From the NCBI GenBank assembly GCA_903902745.1, contig CAIUWA010000022.1, positions 56,881 through 120,880 on the forward strand: a stretch of DNA of 64,000 bases. Direction: 5' to 3'. The position numbers and the translations under genes were made by a program. The notes under the pieces are model-generated. The model was not told where the DNA came from. It saw only the letters and a list, made by a program, of their open reading frames with translations, and made no database searches. Position 1 is the stretch's first letter. Every line of letters begins with the position of its first letter. Source of the DNA: an uncultured Opitutia bacterium (GTDB lineage Bacteria > Verrucomicrobiota > Verrucomicrobiia > Opitutales > Opitutaceae). Of this stretch, positions 7,455-16,230 are shown in pieces.

Positions 7455-9704
7455 TCAGATGGCGCCCGGATTGGCCGGGCGGGGGCGGAGGGGAGAGGGA
7501 CCGCGCGCGGGGCGGAGCTGATCGAGCCGGAATTTCGCCACCCAGAACTCCGCGACATTCGGTTGGTTGGTGGCGGCGCATTGCTCGAGGTATTTCCGCT
7601 CCTCGTCACCGTGGCCGGCGGCGCGGGCCACCTGGGAAATATAAAAGTTCGCCTCGCAGGTATGCCAGGCCACCTCGCCGGGTTCGCTCGCCCGGGCGAT
7701 ATCCAGCAGCTGTCCGGCGTCGATGTAACCGAGCATGAAGCCGACGATCTGTCTCGGCCAGTCGGCCAGGTCCGGCGAGGCGGTGAGATAGGCCTTGAGC
7801 TGGGATTGCTCGGGCCGGCCGCCCAACATCACCACCAGATGCTGGAAGAGGGCGGCATAGCCCTCCTTGGGATCGAGCACGCGGGCCGCGATGAGATCGG
7901 CCTCGGTGCTGCTCCGGAAATCATCCAGCCCGTAGTGCATGATGCCCCGCAGGAGAACCAGCTCAGCGTTCGGGGCCGCCTGCAGGCCGGCCTCGATCGT
8001 TTGCTCGGCCGGGCCGAATTCGCCGAGATACCACTGCACCCACGCGAGGCGGGTGCGCACGTCGGTGCCGTCGACGTAGGGGGATTTTTCCGCGTTCAGG
8101 TAATCGGCCTCGGCGGCGGCAAAATTGCCCAGGTTGGAATAGGCCTGCGCCCGGAGCGCATAAAGATGTCCCTGGGTCAGGCCGCTCACCTTGGGAAGGA
8201 GGGCCGAATACTCCTGCACCGCGAGGCGGGGATGCGACGCGGCGAGCAGGGGGTCGTAGTCGATTGCCAGCTCGTTGTCCCCGCCACCCTCGTCGGAGCG
8301 TTGCAGCGAGTAGCGCTGCGCGATTTTTTCCGCGCGCGTGGCGACGTCCTCCTGGAAATGGGCGCAGGCGGCGGCCAGCACATCGAGCGTGGTGCCGGAG
8401 CCCGGGCGCCATTCCAGTGCGGCAAGCGCCGCCAGGCCGAGCAGGCGCGAATGATATTTGAAGTGCGCGGGCTTCAGCGGGGCGGTGCCATCGCCCAGGG
8501 CGGTGGCGATCTCCAGCGCGGCCTGGTCCGGGCCAAACGGCTTGAGCCGGGTGAGCGCGGCGAGAATTTCGGCCGTGCCGCCATCGGCGCGCTTGGCCAG
8601 CAGCAGGGCCGCGGCATAGCGGAGGCCCGGTTCCTCGGTGTCCATCGTCAGCTCATCGCAGGGCGGGGCATAGGCATAGGTTTTCTCGCCTCGGGCGATA
8701 GCGCGGAAAAAATTGGCCACGGGCTCGCCCGGGATCAGCGCGAGGCATTCCAGCATGGCATGCTTGTCGGAATCCCGGCCGGCGCGCAGCACCAGATCAG
8801 CCAGGGGGAGGGCCCGGGCGCTGCGCTCCTCCGCCGGCAGCTTGGCATAAAAACCGGTGCGGAAGAAAAAACGGGCGGCACCGAGCAGTGCCTTGTCCTG
8901 GCCCAGCAGGCGGTCCATCGCCGTGCGCACGATGGCGGGATCCAGTTCCATCAGGGCGGTTTGCACCACGCCCACCGCCCAGTCGTCCTCCAGCCAGCGT
9001 TGGGGAGTTTCGCCGAGGGCACGCAGGCCGGCCTCGGCCAGCGCCGCCGGGTCGGAGTAAAGCCCGGCGAGCGGGGTGGCGATCCGGCGCAGCTGGTGCC
9101 CGTTGTAGACGACGGCGTCGGCCGAGTTGAAAATCTCCCGCGCCTCCGGGATGAACCCGGCCAGGAAACGCCGCTTCGCCTCGGTGATCTGCTGGGCTTC
9201 GCGCGCGGCCAAGGCCTGCAGCGGGACGGTCACATCGCAACCCGCTTCCTTGGCCCAATCCTGCAGCCACTGGGCGGAGTCGGGAGAGATGACGGCATCG
9301 CTGCCGCCCCACGGCCCGTCACTCCAGCGCAGGTAGCCCAGACGGTGGAGGCTGAGCGTGGCCAGCAGTTTCTCGCCGGCATAAAAGGTGAAGACGCCAT
9401 CGCTGGGACAGTCGCAACGCACCGGCCCGTAAGCCTCGTCGAACTCCATGTTGTCGAGGAAATCGATGATGTTGGAGGCGTTGACCAGCTCCCGCACCAC
9501 GGGGGCGGCGCCCTGCGCGGCCGAGGTCTGGATGGTGAGGCGGTCGGCGTGCGCCAGGGCCTGGCGGAGTTGGGACCGCTTGGTCGGCGTGGCCGTGGCG
9601 ACCGGGGTCTGACGGGCCGTCGTCGCGCCCGTGCTGCACCCGGCGAGGGCGGCGGCCAGGATCAAACCGAGGCCGATCAGGCGGCGGGGCGTCAGCGCAA
9701 ACAT
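7455..9704 (-). CDS. TPR-containing lipoprotein, unknown function
   Basis: A 749-residue protein from ATG 9704. A lipoprotein signal is clear: basic start, hydrophobic segment and lipobox LAGC with Cys23, so it should be lipidated and membrane-anchored outside the cytoplasm. The body is helical with alternating Ala/Leu patterns. The C-terminal third has tetratricopeptide-like units, such as AQAYSNLGNFAAAEADYLNA and the following AEQTIEAGLQAAPNAEL. An early segment (near residues 105-140) with paired Cys in VRCDCPSDG looks like a small separate domain. TPR proteins usually scaffold protein complexes. No exact family was recognised. The long plus-strand reading over this gene is a shadow. Confidence 0.72.
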   Translation of the reverse strand: MFALTPRRLIGLGLILAAALAGCSTGATTARQTPVATATPTKRSQLRQALAHADRLTIQTSAAQGAAPVVRELVNASNIIDFLDNMEFDEAYGPVRCDCPSDGVFTFYAGEKLLATLSLHRLGYLRWSDGPWGGSDAVISPDSAQWLQDWAKEAGCDVTVPLQALAAREAQQITEAKRRFLAGFIPEAREIFNSADAVVYNGHQLRRIATPLAGLYSDPAALAEAGLRALGETPQRWLEDDWAVGVVQTALMELDPAIVRTAMDRLLGQDKALLGAARFFFRTGFYAKLPAEERSARALPLADLVLRAGRDSDKHAMLECLALIPGEPVANFFRAIARGEKTYAYAPPCDELTMDTEEPGLRYAAALLLAKRADGGTAEILAALTRLKPFGPDQAALEIATALGDGTAPLKPAHFKYHSRLLGLAALAALEWRPGSGTTLDVLAAACAHFQEDVATRAEKIAQRYSLQRSDEGGGDNELAIDYDPLLAASHPRLAVQEYSALLPKVSGLTQGHLYALRAQAYSNLGNFAAAEADYLNAEKSPYVDGTDVRTRLAWVQWYLGEFGPAEQTIEAGLQAAPNAELVLLRGIMHYGLDDFRSSTEADLIAARVLDPKEGYAALFQHLVVMLGGRPEQSQLKAYLTASPDLADWPRQIVGFMLGYIDAGQLLDIARASEPGEVAWHTCEANFYISQVARAAGHGDEERKYLEQCAATNQPNVAEFWVAKFRLDQLRPARGPSPLRPRPANPGAI

Positions 9705-9892
9705 GGCGGGGATTCGGCCACAAGGGCGGAGCACAGGCAAAGTGAAATAGTGCGCGGCAACATGGGAACATTCCGACCATGCGCCGTGGGGTTTGTGCCG
9801 GTCACGATGGGGAAGACGCTGAATTTCACGGAGGGTTGCCGTAAAAGCACAGAATGGCGCTGAGGGATTCAATTCCTCGATCTTCGGAGGGT

Positions 9893-9970
9893 TTCACGCG
9901 AAAGTCGCGAAGGTATTTAGGGATCGATCCCCAATCCTCCGCCTTCGCGTCCTTCGCGGCTTCGCGTGAG
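9893..9970. repeat. Long imperfect palindrome, TCACGCGAA family
   Basis: Left arm begins TTCACGCGAAAGTCGCGAAG (from 9892) and right arm ends CCTTCGCGGCTTCGCGTGA (to 9969). Together they can fold into a long hairpin with a loop of about 30 bases. A second copy of the same family is at 60343-60412. It lies between alaS and the lipoprotein gene, both on the minus strand, and may act as a terminator after alaS. Confidence 0.75.
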
Positions 9971-9989
9971 CTATTCCGTGGATCGACTC

Positions 9990-12974
9990 TCAGGCCTTCA
10001 GCACTTCGGCGAGCTTGGCCACGTCCTTGCCGCCGCCCATGGCGAAGTCGGGCTTGCCGCCGCCCTTGCCGCCGAGTTTCAGCGAAAGTTCGTTGACGAG
10101 CTTGCCGGCCTGGTGGCCGGCCTTGACCGCGGCCGGTGAGCAGAACGCGACCAAGCCGACCCGGTCACCCAGCACGGCGCCGAGCGTGACGACGCCCTCG
10201 CCAAGCTTGGCGAGCACCTGCGAGCCGAGTGAGCGGAGGGAATCCTGGCCGTCCGTTACAACCACGGCGGAAACGAACTTCAGGCCGTCGCGCACCGCGG
10301 CCTTCGTGGCCAAATCATCGGCGAGGCCGGCGGCGGCTTTTTGCTGGAAGGACTTCAACTGCTTTTCCGTCTCCTTCTGGTGGGCGAGCAGCTGCTCGAG
10401 CTTCTTGACGACATCGAGCGGTCCGGCGGAGAGGTGCGCGCCGACGGCGGCGAGCGCGGCCTCGCGCTGGGCGATGAAGTCATACGCGGCCTGGCCGGCG
10501 ACGGCCTCGATGCGGCGCGTGCCGGCGGCGATGGCCATCTCGGCGGCGATCTTGATGAAGCCGATCTCACCGGTGGTGGCGACATGCGTGCCGCCGCAGA
10601 GCTCGCGGCTGAAGCCGCCGATGTCGACGACGCGGACGATCTTGCCGTATTTGTCACCGAAGAAGGCGAGGGTGCCCTCGGGCTTTTTATCAAACTCCGT
10701 CTCGTAGGATTCGACCTCGGCATTGTCGATGACCCGTTCGTTCACGAGCCGTTCTATCTCGAGAAGCTGCGCGTGGGTGACCGCTTCAAAGTGCGAGAAG
10801 TCGAAACGCAGACGGTCAGGAGTCTTATGCGTGCCCGCTTGACGCACATGCGTTCCGAGTACTTTGCGCAGCGCCCAGTGGAGCAAGTGCGTCGCGGAGT
10901 GATGCCGCGAGATAGCCCGGCGGCGGACGAGATCGACGGAAAGTTCCGCCTTCGCTCCCACACTTGGTACTTGTGCCTTGTCACTTGATACTTCCGCCGC
11001 GAGGCGGTGCAGATGACGACCGGCCTTGTCCTTCACCGTGTCCGTGATGTGGAAGAGCTGGCCGCTGATCAGCGTGGTGCCGGCGTCGCCGGCCTGGCCG
11101 CCCATCTCCGCATAGAAGGGAGTCTGGTCGAAGACGAGGAAGGCGGCCTTGTCGGTCTTGATGACTTCAAGAAGTTGCGCATGAGCATTGGTCTGCGTGT
11201 AGCCGAGGAAGTTTGTTGGCTTGGAGACTTCAAGCACGGCTGAAGGATCTGATTTTCCATCAGCAGTAGCAGCGATAAGAATCTCCTTCTTGGTTGATGC
11301 ACGACCGCGCTCGCGTTGCTTTTCCATCTCGGATTCGAAGCCGGCAACATCAACAACCATTCCTCGTTCGGCTGCGAGGAGTTGAGTCATATCAAGCGGG
11401 AAACCATAACTATCATAGAGTTCAAAAGCTAGGCGGCCCGGCACATAACCAGGGAAATCTTCGAGGTGAATGGCGATGTGCCGAGTCAGGTCACTGAGTA
11501 GCTCCTGATTCTCCTCATATGTAAGTTTTCCGTTTCGCCCAATAATCTGAAATACGGCGTCTTTGGTCGTTGGCTTATGTGCAACAAGTGATTCGAGCTT
11601 CTCTTCGCTCAACTTATCCATGTTGCGAAGGTTTTTGGTAGTTTGCGGCGTGAACAGTGTACGTCGGGTAAGAAGTCTATCCTTTAGCAGCGCATTAGAC
11701 CGTTCTGGTATTGCAACCCGACTTTCAAAGATTTGCAGGCCCTTATCCAGCGTCCGACCAAATGACTGTTCTTCACTACGAATCACTCGCTGAATCATGC
11801 TCTGCTGCTGTTTTAATTCGGGAAAGACCTGGCCGAGCGATTCCACTACAGGCTCAACGAGCTGCTCGAAGAAGCCAGCCAGCAGGCCGAGCTTTTTGCC
11901 GTAGAGAATCCCGCGGCGGAGGATGCGGCGGATGACGTAGTTGCGGCCTTCGTTGCCGGGGAGGATGCCGTCGGCGATGGCGCAGCTTACGCAACGGGCG
12001 TGGTCGGCGAGGACGCGGAACGCGATGTCGGTGTTCTCCTGCTCGGTCAGTCCTTCGCGCTTGGTCGGGACGGTGCGCGTGTAGGTCTTGCCGGAGAGGG
12101 CGGTGATCCTGGCGAAGAGCGGGGCGAAGACGTCGGCCTCGTAGTTCGAGGGCTCGGCGGTGAAATCCGTGAAGCCCTTGGTCGTGGCGTAAATGCCGGC
12201 GACGCGCTCGAAGCCCATGCCGGTGTCGACGTGCTTGGCCGCGAGGGGAGAGAAGGTGCCGTCGGCGTTCGCGTTGAACTGGATGAAGACGTGGTTCCAG
12301 ATCTCGATGCAGCGCGGCGAGCTGGAGTTCACGAGCTTCCGGCCGGCGGCCTCGTCGTTGTCCGGGAGCAGGTTGATGTGGATCTCGGAGCACGGGCCGC
12401 AGGGGCCGGTGTCGCCCATCATCCAGAAATTGTCCTTCTTGTTGCCGTAAACGATGTGAACCTTGGGATCAAGGCCGGCCTGCTGGAAGATGCCGGCCCA
12501 GATGTCGTAGGCCTCCTGGTCGAAGTCCGCCGGGTCGCCCTTGGACTTGTCCGGCGAGTAGACCGTGGCGAAGAGTCGCTTGGGCGGGATGCCCCAAACC
12601 TTGGTGATCAATTCCCAACCCCACTCGAGTGAGTCCTTCTTGAAATAATCTCCGAAGGACCAGTTGCCCAGCATCTCGAACATCGTGTGGTGGTAGGTGT
12701 CGAAGCCGACGTCCTCGAGGTCGTTGTGCTTGCCGCCGGCGCGGATGCATTTCTGCGTGTCCGCCGCGCGGGTGTCCTTGCCGGGCTTGGCTCCGGCCCA
12801 TTTGGAGACGTCAGCCTGCCGGTCGCCGAGGAAGATCGGCACGAACGGGTTCATCCCGGCGTTGGTGAAGAGCAGTCCGGGCGAATCCGGCAGGAGCGAC
12901 GCCGACGGCACGACCGTGTGGCCGCGGGCGGCGAAGAAATCGAGGAAGGACTGGCGGATCTCGGCTGAGGTCAT
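9990..12974 (-). CDS. alaS: Alanine--tRNA ligase
   Basis: Charges tRNA-Ala. The class II catalytic domain spans about residues 1-260 (LLFTNAGMNPF; motif 2 region FDTYHHTMFEMLGNWSFGDY; motif 3 GMGFERVAGI). The tRNA-recognition domain follows to about 415. The editing domain carries the zinc/water ligands His692 and His696 (HHSATH) and Cys793/His797 (CGGTH), and a C-terminal C-Ala region completes it. At 994 residues it is ~115 longer than E. coli AlaRS. Residues about 418-512 are an insertion, and 661-672 (SSDKAQVPSV) look like a repeat inserted in frame. DNA from about 11160 to 11820 has much lower GC than the rest of the gene. Start is ATG 12974. Confidence 0.96.
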   Translation of the reverse strand: MTSAEIRQSFLDFFAARGHTVVPSASLLPDSPGLLFTNAGMNPFVPIFLGDRQADVSKWAGAKPGKDTRAADTQKCIRAGGKHNDLEDVGFDTYHHTMFEMLGNWSFGDYFKKDSLEWGWELITKVWGIPPKRLFATVYSPDKSKGDPADFDQEAYDIWAGIFQQAGLDPKVHIVYGNKKDNFWMMGDTGPCGPCSEIHINLLPDNDEAAGRKLVNSSSPRCIEIWNHVFIQFNANADGTFSPLAAKHVDTGMGFERVAGIYATTKGFTDFTAEPSNYEADVFAPLFARITALSGKTYTRTVPTKREGLTEQENTDIAFRVLADHARCVSCAIADGILPGNEGRNYVIRRILRRGILYGKKLGLLAGFFEQLVEPVVESLGQVFPELKQQQSMIQRVIRSEEQSFGRTLDKGLQIFESRVAIPERSNALLKDRLLTRRTLFTPQTTKNLRNMDKLSEEKLESLVAHKPTTKDAVFQIIGRNGKLTYEENQELLSDLTRHIAIHLEDFPGYVPGRLAFELYDSYGFPLDMTQLLAAERGMVVDVAGFESEMEKQRERGRASTKKEILIAATADGKSDPSAVLEVSKPTNFLGYTQTNAHAQLLEVIKTDKAAFLVFDQTPFYAEMGGQAGDAGTTLISGQLFHITDTVKDKAGRHLHRLAAEVSSDKAQVPSVGAKAELSVDLVRRRAISRHHSATHLLHWALRKVLGTHVRQAGTHKTPDRLRFDFSHFEAVTHAQLLEIERLVNERVIDNAEVESYETEFDKKPEGTLAFFGDKYGKIVRVVDIGGFSRELCGGTHVATTGEIGFIKIAAEMAIAAGTRRIEAVAGQAAYDFIAQREAALAAVGAHLSAGPLDVVKKLEQLLAHQKETEKQLKSFQQKAAAGLADDLATKAAVRDGLKFVSAVVVTDGQDSLRSLGSQVLAKLGEGVVTLGAVLGDRVGLVAFCSPAAVKAGHQAGKLVNELSLKLGGKGGGKPDFAMGGGKDVAKLAEVLKA

Positions 12975-13085
12975 GCGGGCGTGGGCGGTAGTCAGGAGGC
13001 AGGGGACAGGAGACAGGAGAGGGGAGGCGGAATCAAGGCGGGCGATGGAAGACGGGAAGGGGTCAGCAAAAGGGGAGGGCCGGGA

Positions 13086-13905
13086 GGCGGAAAGGATTTA
13101 TTTCGGGCGCCTGGCAGTCCGGCGGGTGCGACGCCCGGGGTCAAAACCTGCAGTGATGACCCGCATGACGCTGGAATCTGAATCCTTGCCATGAAAGTTC
13201 CCGCTGCGCATATTTTGTCATCCAACGATACCAGCATAAGTAAAACAAATAGCCGGTGCGCCCCCGTCGCCTCCCTGAGCCGGTGAATTTTTAATAATGC
13301 TGTTGCCGTTTGCAGGTCAGTAGCCCTTTCGATTGCAGATCCTGGAGAGACCTTGCGGTTGATCTGGCGCCAGCTCCCCCAGCGGGAGACTTCATGAGCG
13401 CGGATTTCAAGAGTCAGAAACAGGTAGTGGGTAGCACTTCCGATGCGATTATCGTTAACGCATCGGAAGTCGGAGAATTGCCCATAAACAGTGCAGGGGA
13501 GCCAGCTGGCGCCTGCCCATCACGGCTGCCCGCGGGAAGCTCAATGGATAATCGGGCCCGCGGGCCGGATTCCTTGACGCGGTCTGCGGCGGAGACGGAT
13601 GCGAGCAAGCGGCGACCGGGCGGACAAGACCCATGGTGGAAGGCGTATGTACTGGCCGTGGTCGCGACGGGAGCAACGCTGCTGCTAAGACGGGGATTCG
13701 CCTTTTGGATTGGTGACCGGCCGGTGCTGGTGCTGTTTCTGATTCCCATCATTCTCAGCGCCTATGTCGGCGGCCTTGGGCCCGGGTTGGTCGCCACGGC
13801 CATGGCGGCGATGGGGACCAGTTATTTTTTGCTGTCGCCGGCACATTTTTTTTCCATCTCCCAGCCGCTCGACCTCGCGCAGTGGATGATCCTGATCATG
13901 GCGGG
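13086..13905 (+). repeat. Left arm of ~820-bp diverged inverted repeat
   Basis: This stretch is similar, in reverse complement, to 15240-16077. Matching landmarks include GGAAAGGATTTATTTCGGGC (13090) versus the reversed copy near 16070, GGAATCTGAATCCTTGCCA (13171) versus its copy near 15975, GACCTTGCGGTTGATCTGGC (13351) with its copy near 15810, and the downstream DUF4118 coding part. Similarity looks like 75-80 percent by eye, so the copies are old. The non-coding gap after alaS (12975-13393) is mostly this arm, plus a GGGGACAGGAGACAGG repeat at ~12996-13025. Confidence 0.85.
13394..13905 (+). pseudogene. Truncated sensor kinase N-terminus (DUF4118 membrane domain, copy A)
   Basis: From ATG 13394 (MSADFKSQKQV) the reading gives a variable ~75-residue leader, then WWKAYVLAVVATGATLLLRR and VLVLFLIPIILSAYVGGLGPGLVATAMAAMG (split across two membrane segments), typical of the DUF4118 four-helix sensor module of histidine kinases. 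Coding homology stops inside the last helix at ILIMAG (about 13905). Beyond it the kinase core begins in a different frame, so this frame runs on as nonsense to 14536. A second possible start is ATG 13544, preceded by GGGAAG. The copy B N-terminus lies inverted at 15241-15769. It probably no longer makes a working kinase. Confidence 0.7.
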
Positions 13906-15375
13906 TGCGCGAGCGTTTATGCCGAGCCGCTGGGCTGGATCGAGAGCGTTCATCCGGAAGACCGGGACCGCGTGCGATTGGCGGCCGTCACCAAGCAGAC
14001 GCGCGGCGATTACGACGAAACGTACCGCATTTCCCGGCCCGACGGCATCGTGCGCTGGATTCGCGACCGGGCCTTTCCCATCCGGGACCGGACGGGCGCG
14101 ATCGGACGCGTGGTCGGCACGGCCCAGGACATCACGGAATATCGGACCCTCGAGGAGCAATTTCACCAGGCGCAGAAGATGGAGGCCATCGGCACGCTGG
14201 CAGGCGGAATCGCCCACGACTTCAACAACATTCTCACCGCGATCGTCGGCTATACCGAGCTCAGCCGGCTGTTGCTGGAGGGAAATCCAACCGTGCAGGA
14301 GCACCTTGGGGCAGTGCTGCAGGCGGCGAACCGCGCGACGGAACTGGTGGGGCAGATCCTCACCTTCAGCCGTCAGCAGATGCACGAACGCCGGCCTATC
14401 CAGCTGCGGCCGGTCGTGGCCGAAACGCTCAAGCTGCTGCGCGCCACCATCCCCTCGACGATCGAGTTCGACCTGTGGCTCGCGGCGGATGTGCCCGTGG
14501 TGCTCGCGGACGCGATCCAAGTCCACCAGATCGTGATGAATCTGGGAACCAATGCCTGGCACGCGATGAAGGACCGCACCGGCCGGCTGCAGGTGAAGCT
14601 GGAGAAGTGCTTGGTCGATCCGGCGCTGGCGGCCACGCAGCCCCGGCTCCGGCCGGGCGCCTATGCGTGCCTTTCGGTCAACGATACCGGCTGCGGCATG
14701 GACCAGGCGACATTGCAGCGGATCTTCGAGCCGTTTTTCACGACCAAGGCGCCCGGCGAAGGCACCGGCCTGGGGCTGGCGGTGGTGCATGGCATTATGA
14801 CTTCCCACGACGGCGCCGTCACCGTCGACAGCCGGCCCGGCGAAGGCACGACGTTCCGGCTTTATTTTCCCGCGCACGAAGGTGAGGCGGAGGCGGCCGC
14901 CCTGACGGATGGACTGGTGCCCCGCGGCCGGGGCGAACGGCTGCTGTTTGTGGATGACGAGGAATTGCTCTGCCGGCTGGGACGTGAGGCGCTGGCCGCG
15001 CTCGGCTACGAGGTCGAGTTCACGACGCAGCCCGCGACGGCGCTGGCCTTGATCCAGGCCGACCCGGGGCGCTTTGCGCTCGTGCTTACCGACCAGACCA
15101 TGCCGGGCATGACCGGCCTCTTGCTGGCCAGCCGGCTCCTGCAAATCCGGCCCGGTCTGCCGATCATCCTGATGACCGGCTACAGCGCAATGCTCACGTC
15201 CGAGCAGGCCGAGGCGGTCGGCATCCGTCAGCTCCTGCTCAAAACTGATTATCACGCCCGCTGTGATCAGGGCCATCCACTGGGCGAGATCGATCGGCCG
15301 GGTGATGGAAAAGTAATCCGTTGGCGTCAGCGTCATGTAACTCGTGCCCACCGCCGCCACGGTCGTGGCAACTAA
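13882..15375 (+). CDS. Orphaned histidine kinase/receiver core (5' and 3' truncated)
   Basis: The frame opens at GTG 13882, but recognisable homology begins at about 13912 with the second half of a PAS_3 fold (EPLGWIESVHPEDRDRV to TAQDITEYR). HisKA follows with the phospho-His in GTLAGGIAHDFNNIL, then HATPase_c (NLGTNAWHAM, NDTGCGMD, FEPFFTTKAPGEGTGLGLA) and a receiver (LLFVDDEELLCRLG; acceptor Asp in LVLTDQTMPGMTG). The receiver stops at IRQLLLK, exactly where the inverted copy B sequence begins (15241), so the last ~45 residues are antisense of another gene. The first PAS half and linker are missing. It could be translated alone as a soluble fragment. Probably a rearranged pseudogene. Confidence 0.72.
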   Translation: MDDPDHGGCASVYAEPLGWIESVHPEDRDRVRLAAVTKQTRGDYDETYRISRPDGIVRWIRDRAFPIRDRTGAIGRVVGTAQDITEYRTLEEQFHQAQKMEAIGTLAGGIAHDFNNILTAIVGYTELSRLLLEGNPTVQEHLGAVLQAANRATELVGQILTFSRQQMHERRPIQLRPVVAETLKLLRATIPSTIEFDLWLAADVPVVLADAIQVHQIVMNLGTNAWHAMKDRTGRLQVKLEKCLVDPALAATQPRLRPGAYACLSVNDTGCGMDQATLQRIFEPFFTTKAPGEGTGLGLAVVHGIMTSHDGAVTVDSRPGEGTTFRLYFPAHEGEAEAAALTDGLVPRGRGERLLFVDDEELLCRLGREALAALGYEVEFTTQPATALALIQADPGRFALVLTDQTMPGMTGLLLASRLLQIRPGLPIILMTGYSAMLTSEQAEAVGIRQLLLKTDYHARCDQGHPLGEIDRPGDGKVIRWRQRHVTRAHRRHGRGN

Positions 15376-16077
15376 GCCCGGGCCGCATCCACCAACGTAG
15401 GCGGTCACGATGACCGGAATGAGAAACAACACCAGCATGGACCGATGTCCAATCCAAGGCGTCAGGTCTCGCCTCAACAGCAGCATTGCCCCCGTCACGA
15501 ATGCGGCCAGGGCATATCCTTGCCACCTGGGACGCAGTTCGCGCAGTCCGAACTTAGCCAAGTCCAAGTTCGCCTGGGATCGCGCCATCGGAGGCCGCAC
15601 TTTGACCGGCTCACTCACGGAGCCTCCCGTGACCGGCCGCCTGCGCACCCGGCTTGAAACCGACGGCCCGATTGCTTTGAAACAAGACTCCGCCCTCCGG
15701 TGTGCTAATTACAATCGCATCGGACAAACAATCCGGCACCTGCTTTTGACTTTTATAATCCGCGCTCATTAAACCTCCCGCTGGGGGAGCTGGCGCCAGA
15801 TCAACCGCAAGGTCTCTCCAGTATCTGCAATCGAAGGGGCTACTGGCCTGAAAACGACACCTGCATCAATAAAACATCACCGGCTCAGGGAGGCGACGGG
15901 GGCGCGCCGGCTGTCTGTTTTACATCTGCGGGAATCGCTTGATGACAAGATAAGCACAACGGGAACATTCGTGGCAAGGATTCAGATTCCAACGCCCGGT
16001 GGGTTCCCGCTGCAGGGTTCATCCCCCGGCCCCGCACCCGTTGACTGCCCGGCGCCCGAAATTAATCCTTTCCGCGG
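15240..16077 (-). repeat. Right arm of ~820-bp diverged inverted repeat
   Basis: Reverse-complement partner of 13086-13905, including the 5' non-coding region of the copy B sensor. This accounts for most of the gene-free stretch 15770-16230. Both arms share a TTGTCATC box about 20 bases before GTAAAACA, possibly a shared upstream control region. The arms enclose the kinase core at 13906-15240. Confidence 0.85.
15241..15769 (-). pseudogene. Truncated sensor kinase N-terminus (DUF4118, copy B, inverted)
   Basis: Two overlapping readings. ATG 15769 gives a 52-residue leader (MSADYKSQKQV to GRLRE), with a PAS-like opening SDAIVISTPEGG. Then GTG 15618, with an excellent GGGAGG site four bases upstream, starts MSEPVKVRPPMARSQ and the DUF4118 membrane helices (GYALAAFVTGAMLLLRR; MLVLFLIPVIVTAYVGG). 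It ends at ALITAGVIISF (15241), in the last helix. Further reading passes antisense through the kinase core. It is the paralogue of copy A in reverse, and both break at nearly the same homologous position. The downstream kinase expected for this N-terminus is absent. Confidence 0.72.
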
Positions 16078-16121
16078 CCGGTCTTCGCGCAGCTCTGAGT
16101 CGGCCATGAAACCGGTATAAC

Positions 16122-16200
16122 TGCCGAGGGAGCGAGGCTGTTGTCGCGCCGCCCTATGCGGGCCGATTTTCAGGACGGCGGTTCGTCGACCGCCGCTACC
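16122..16200. repeat. Intergenic repeat with palindrome GCGGTTCGTCGACCGC
   Basis: Begins CCGAGGGAGCGAGGCTGTT, which recurs near 5055, and ends with a palindromic unit GGCGGTTCGTCGACCGCC followed by GCTACC. The GTAGCGGCGGT-type unit resembles the hairpin at 50416-50479. It lies downstream of the receiver gene that ends at 16231 and could serve as its terminator. Confidence 0.55.
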
Positions 16201-16230
16201 ATGTCAGCCTTTTCCCTCCGGTTGCGACAC

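Noticed and set aside
7563..9863. 766-codon plus-strand open frame
   Set aside because: Antisense to the TPR lipoprotein gene, which has a proper lipobox; the plus frame is Gly/Arg/Gln-rich with no recognisable domain.
13822..15240. Minus-strand continuation of the copy B sensor through the kinase core
   Set aside because: After ALITAGVIISF the reading is antisense of the HisKA/HATPase core and loses any family pattern. Only the first part is homologous to a sensor domain.
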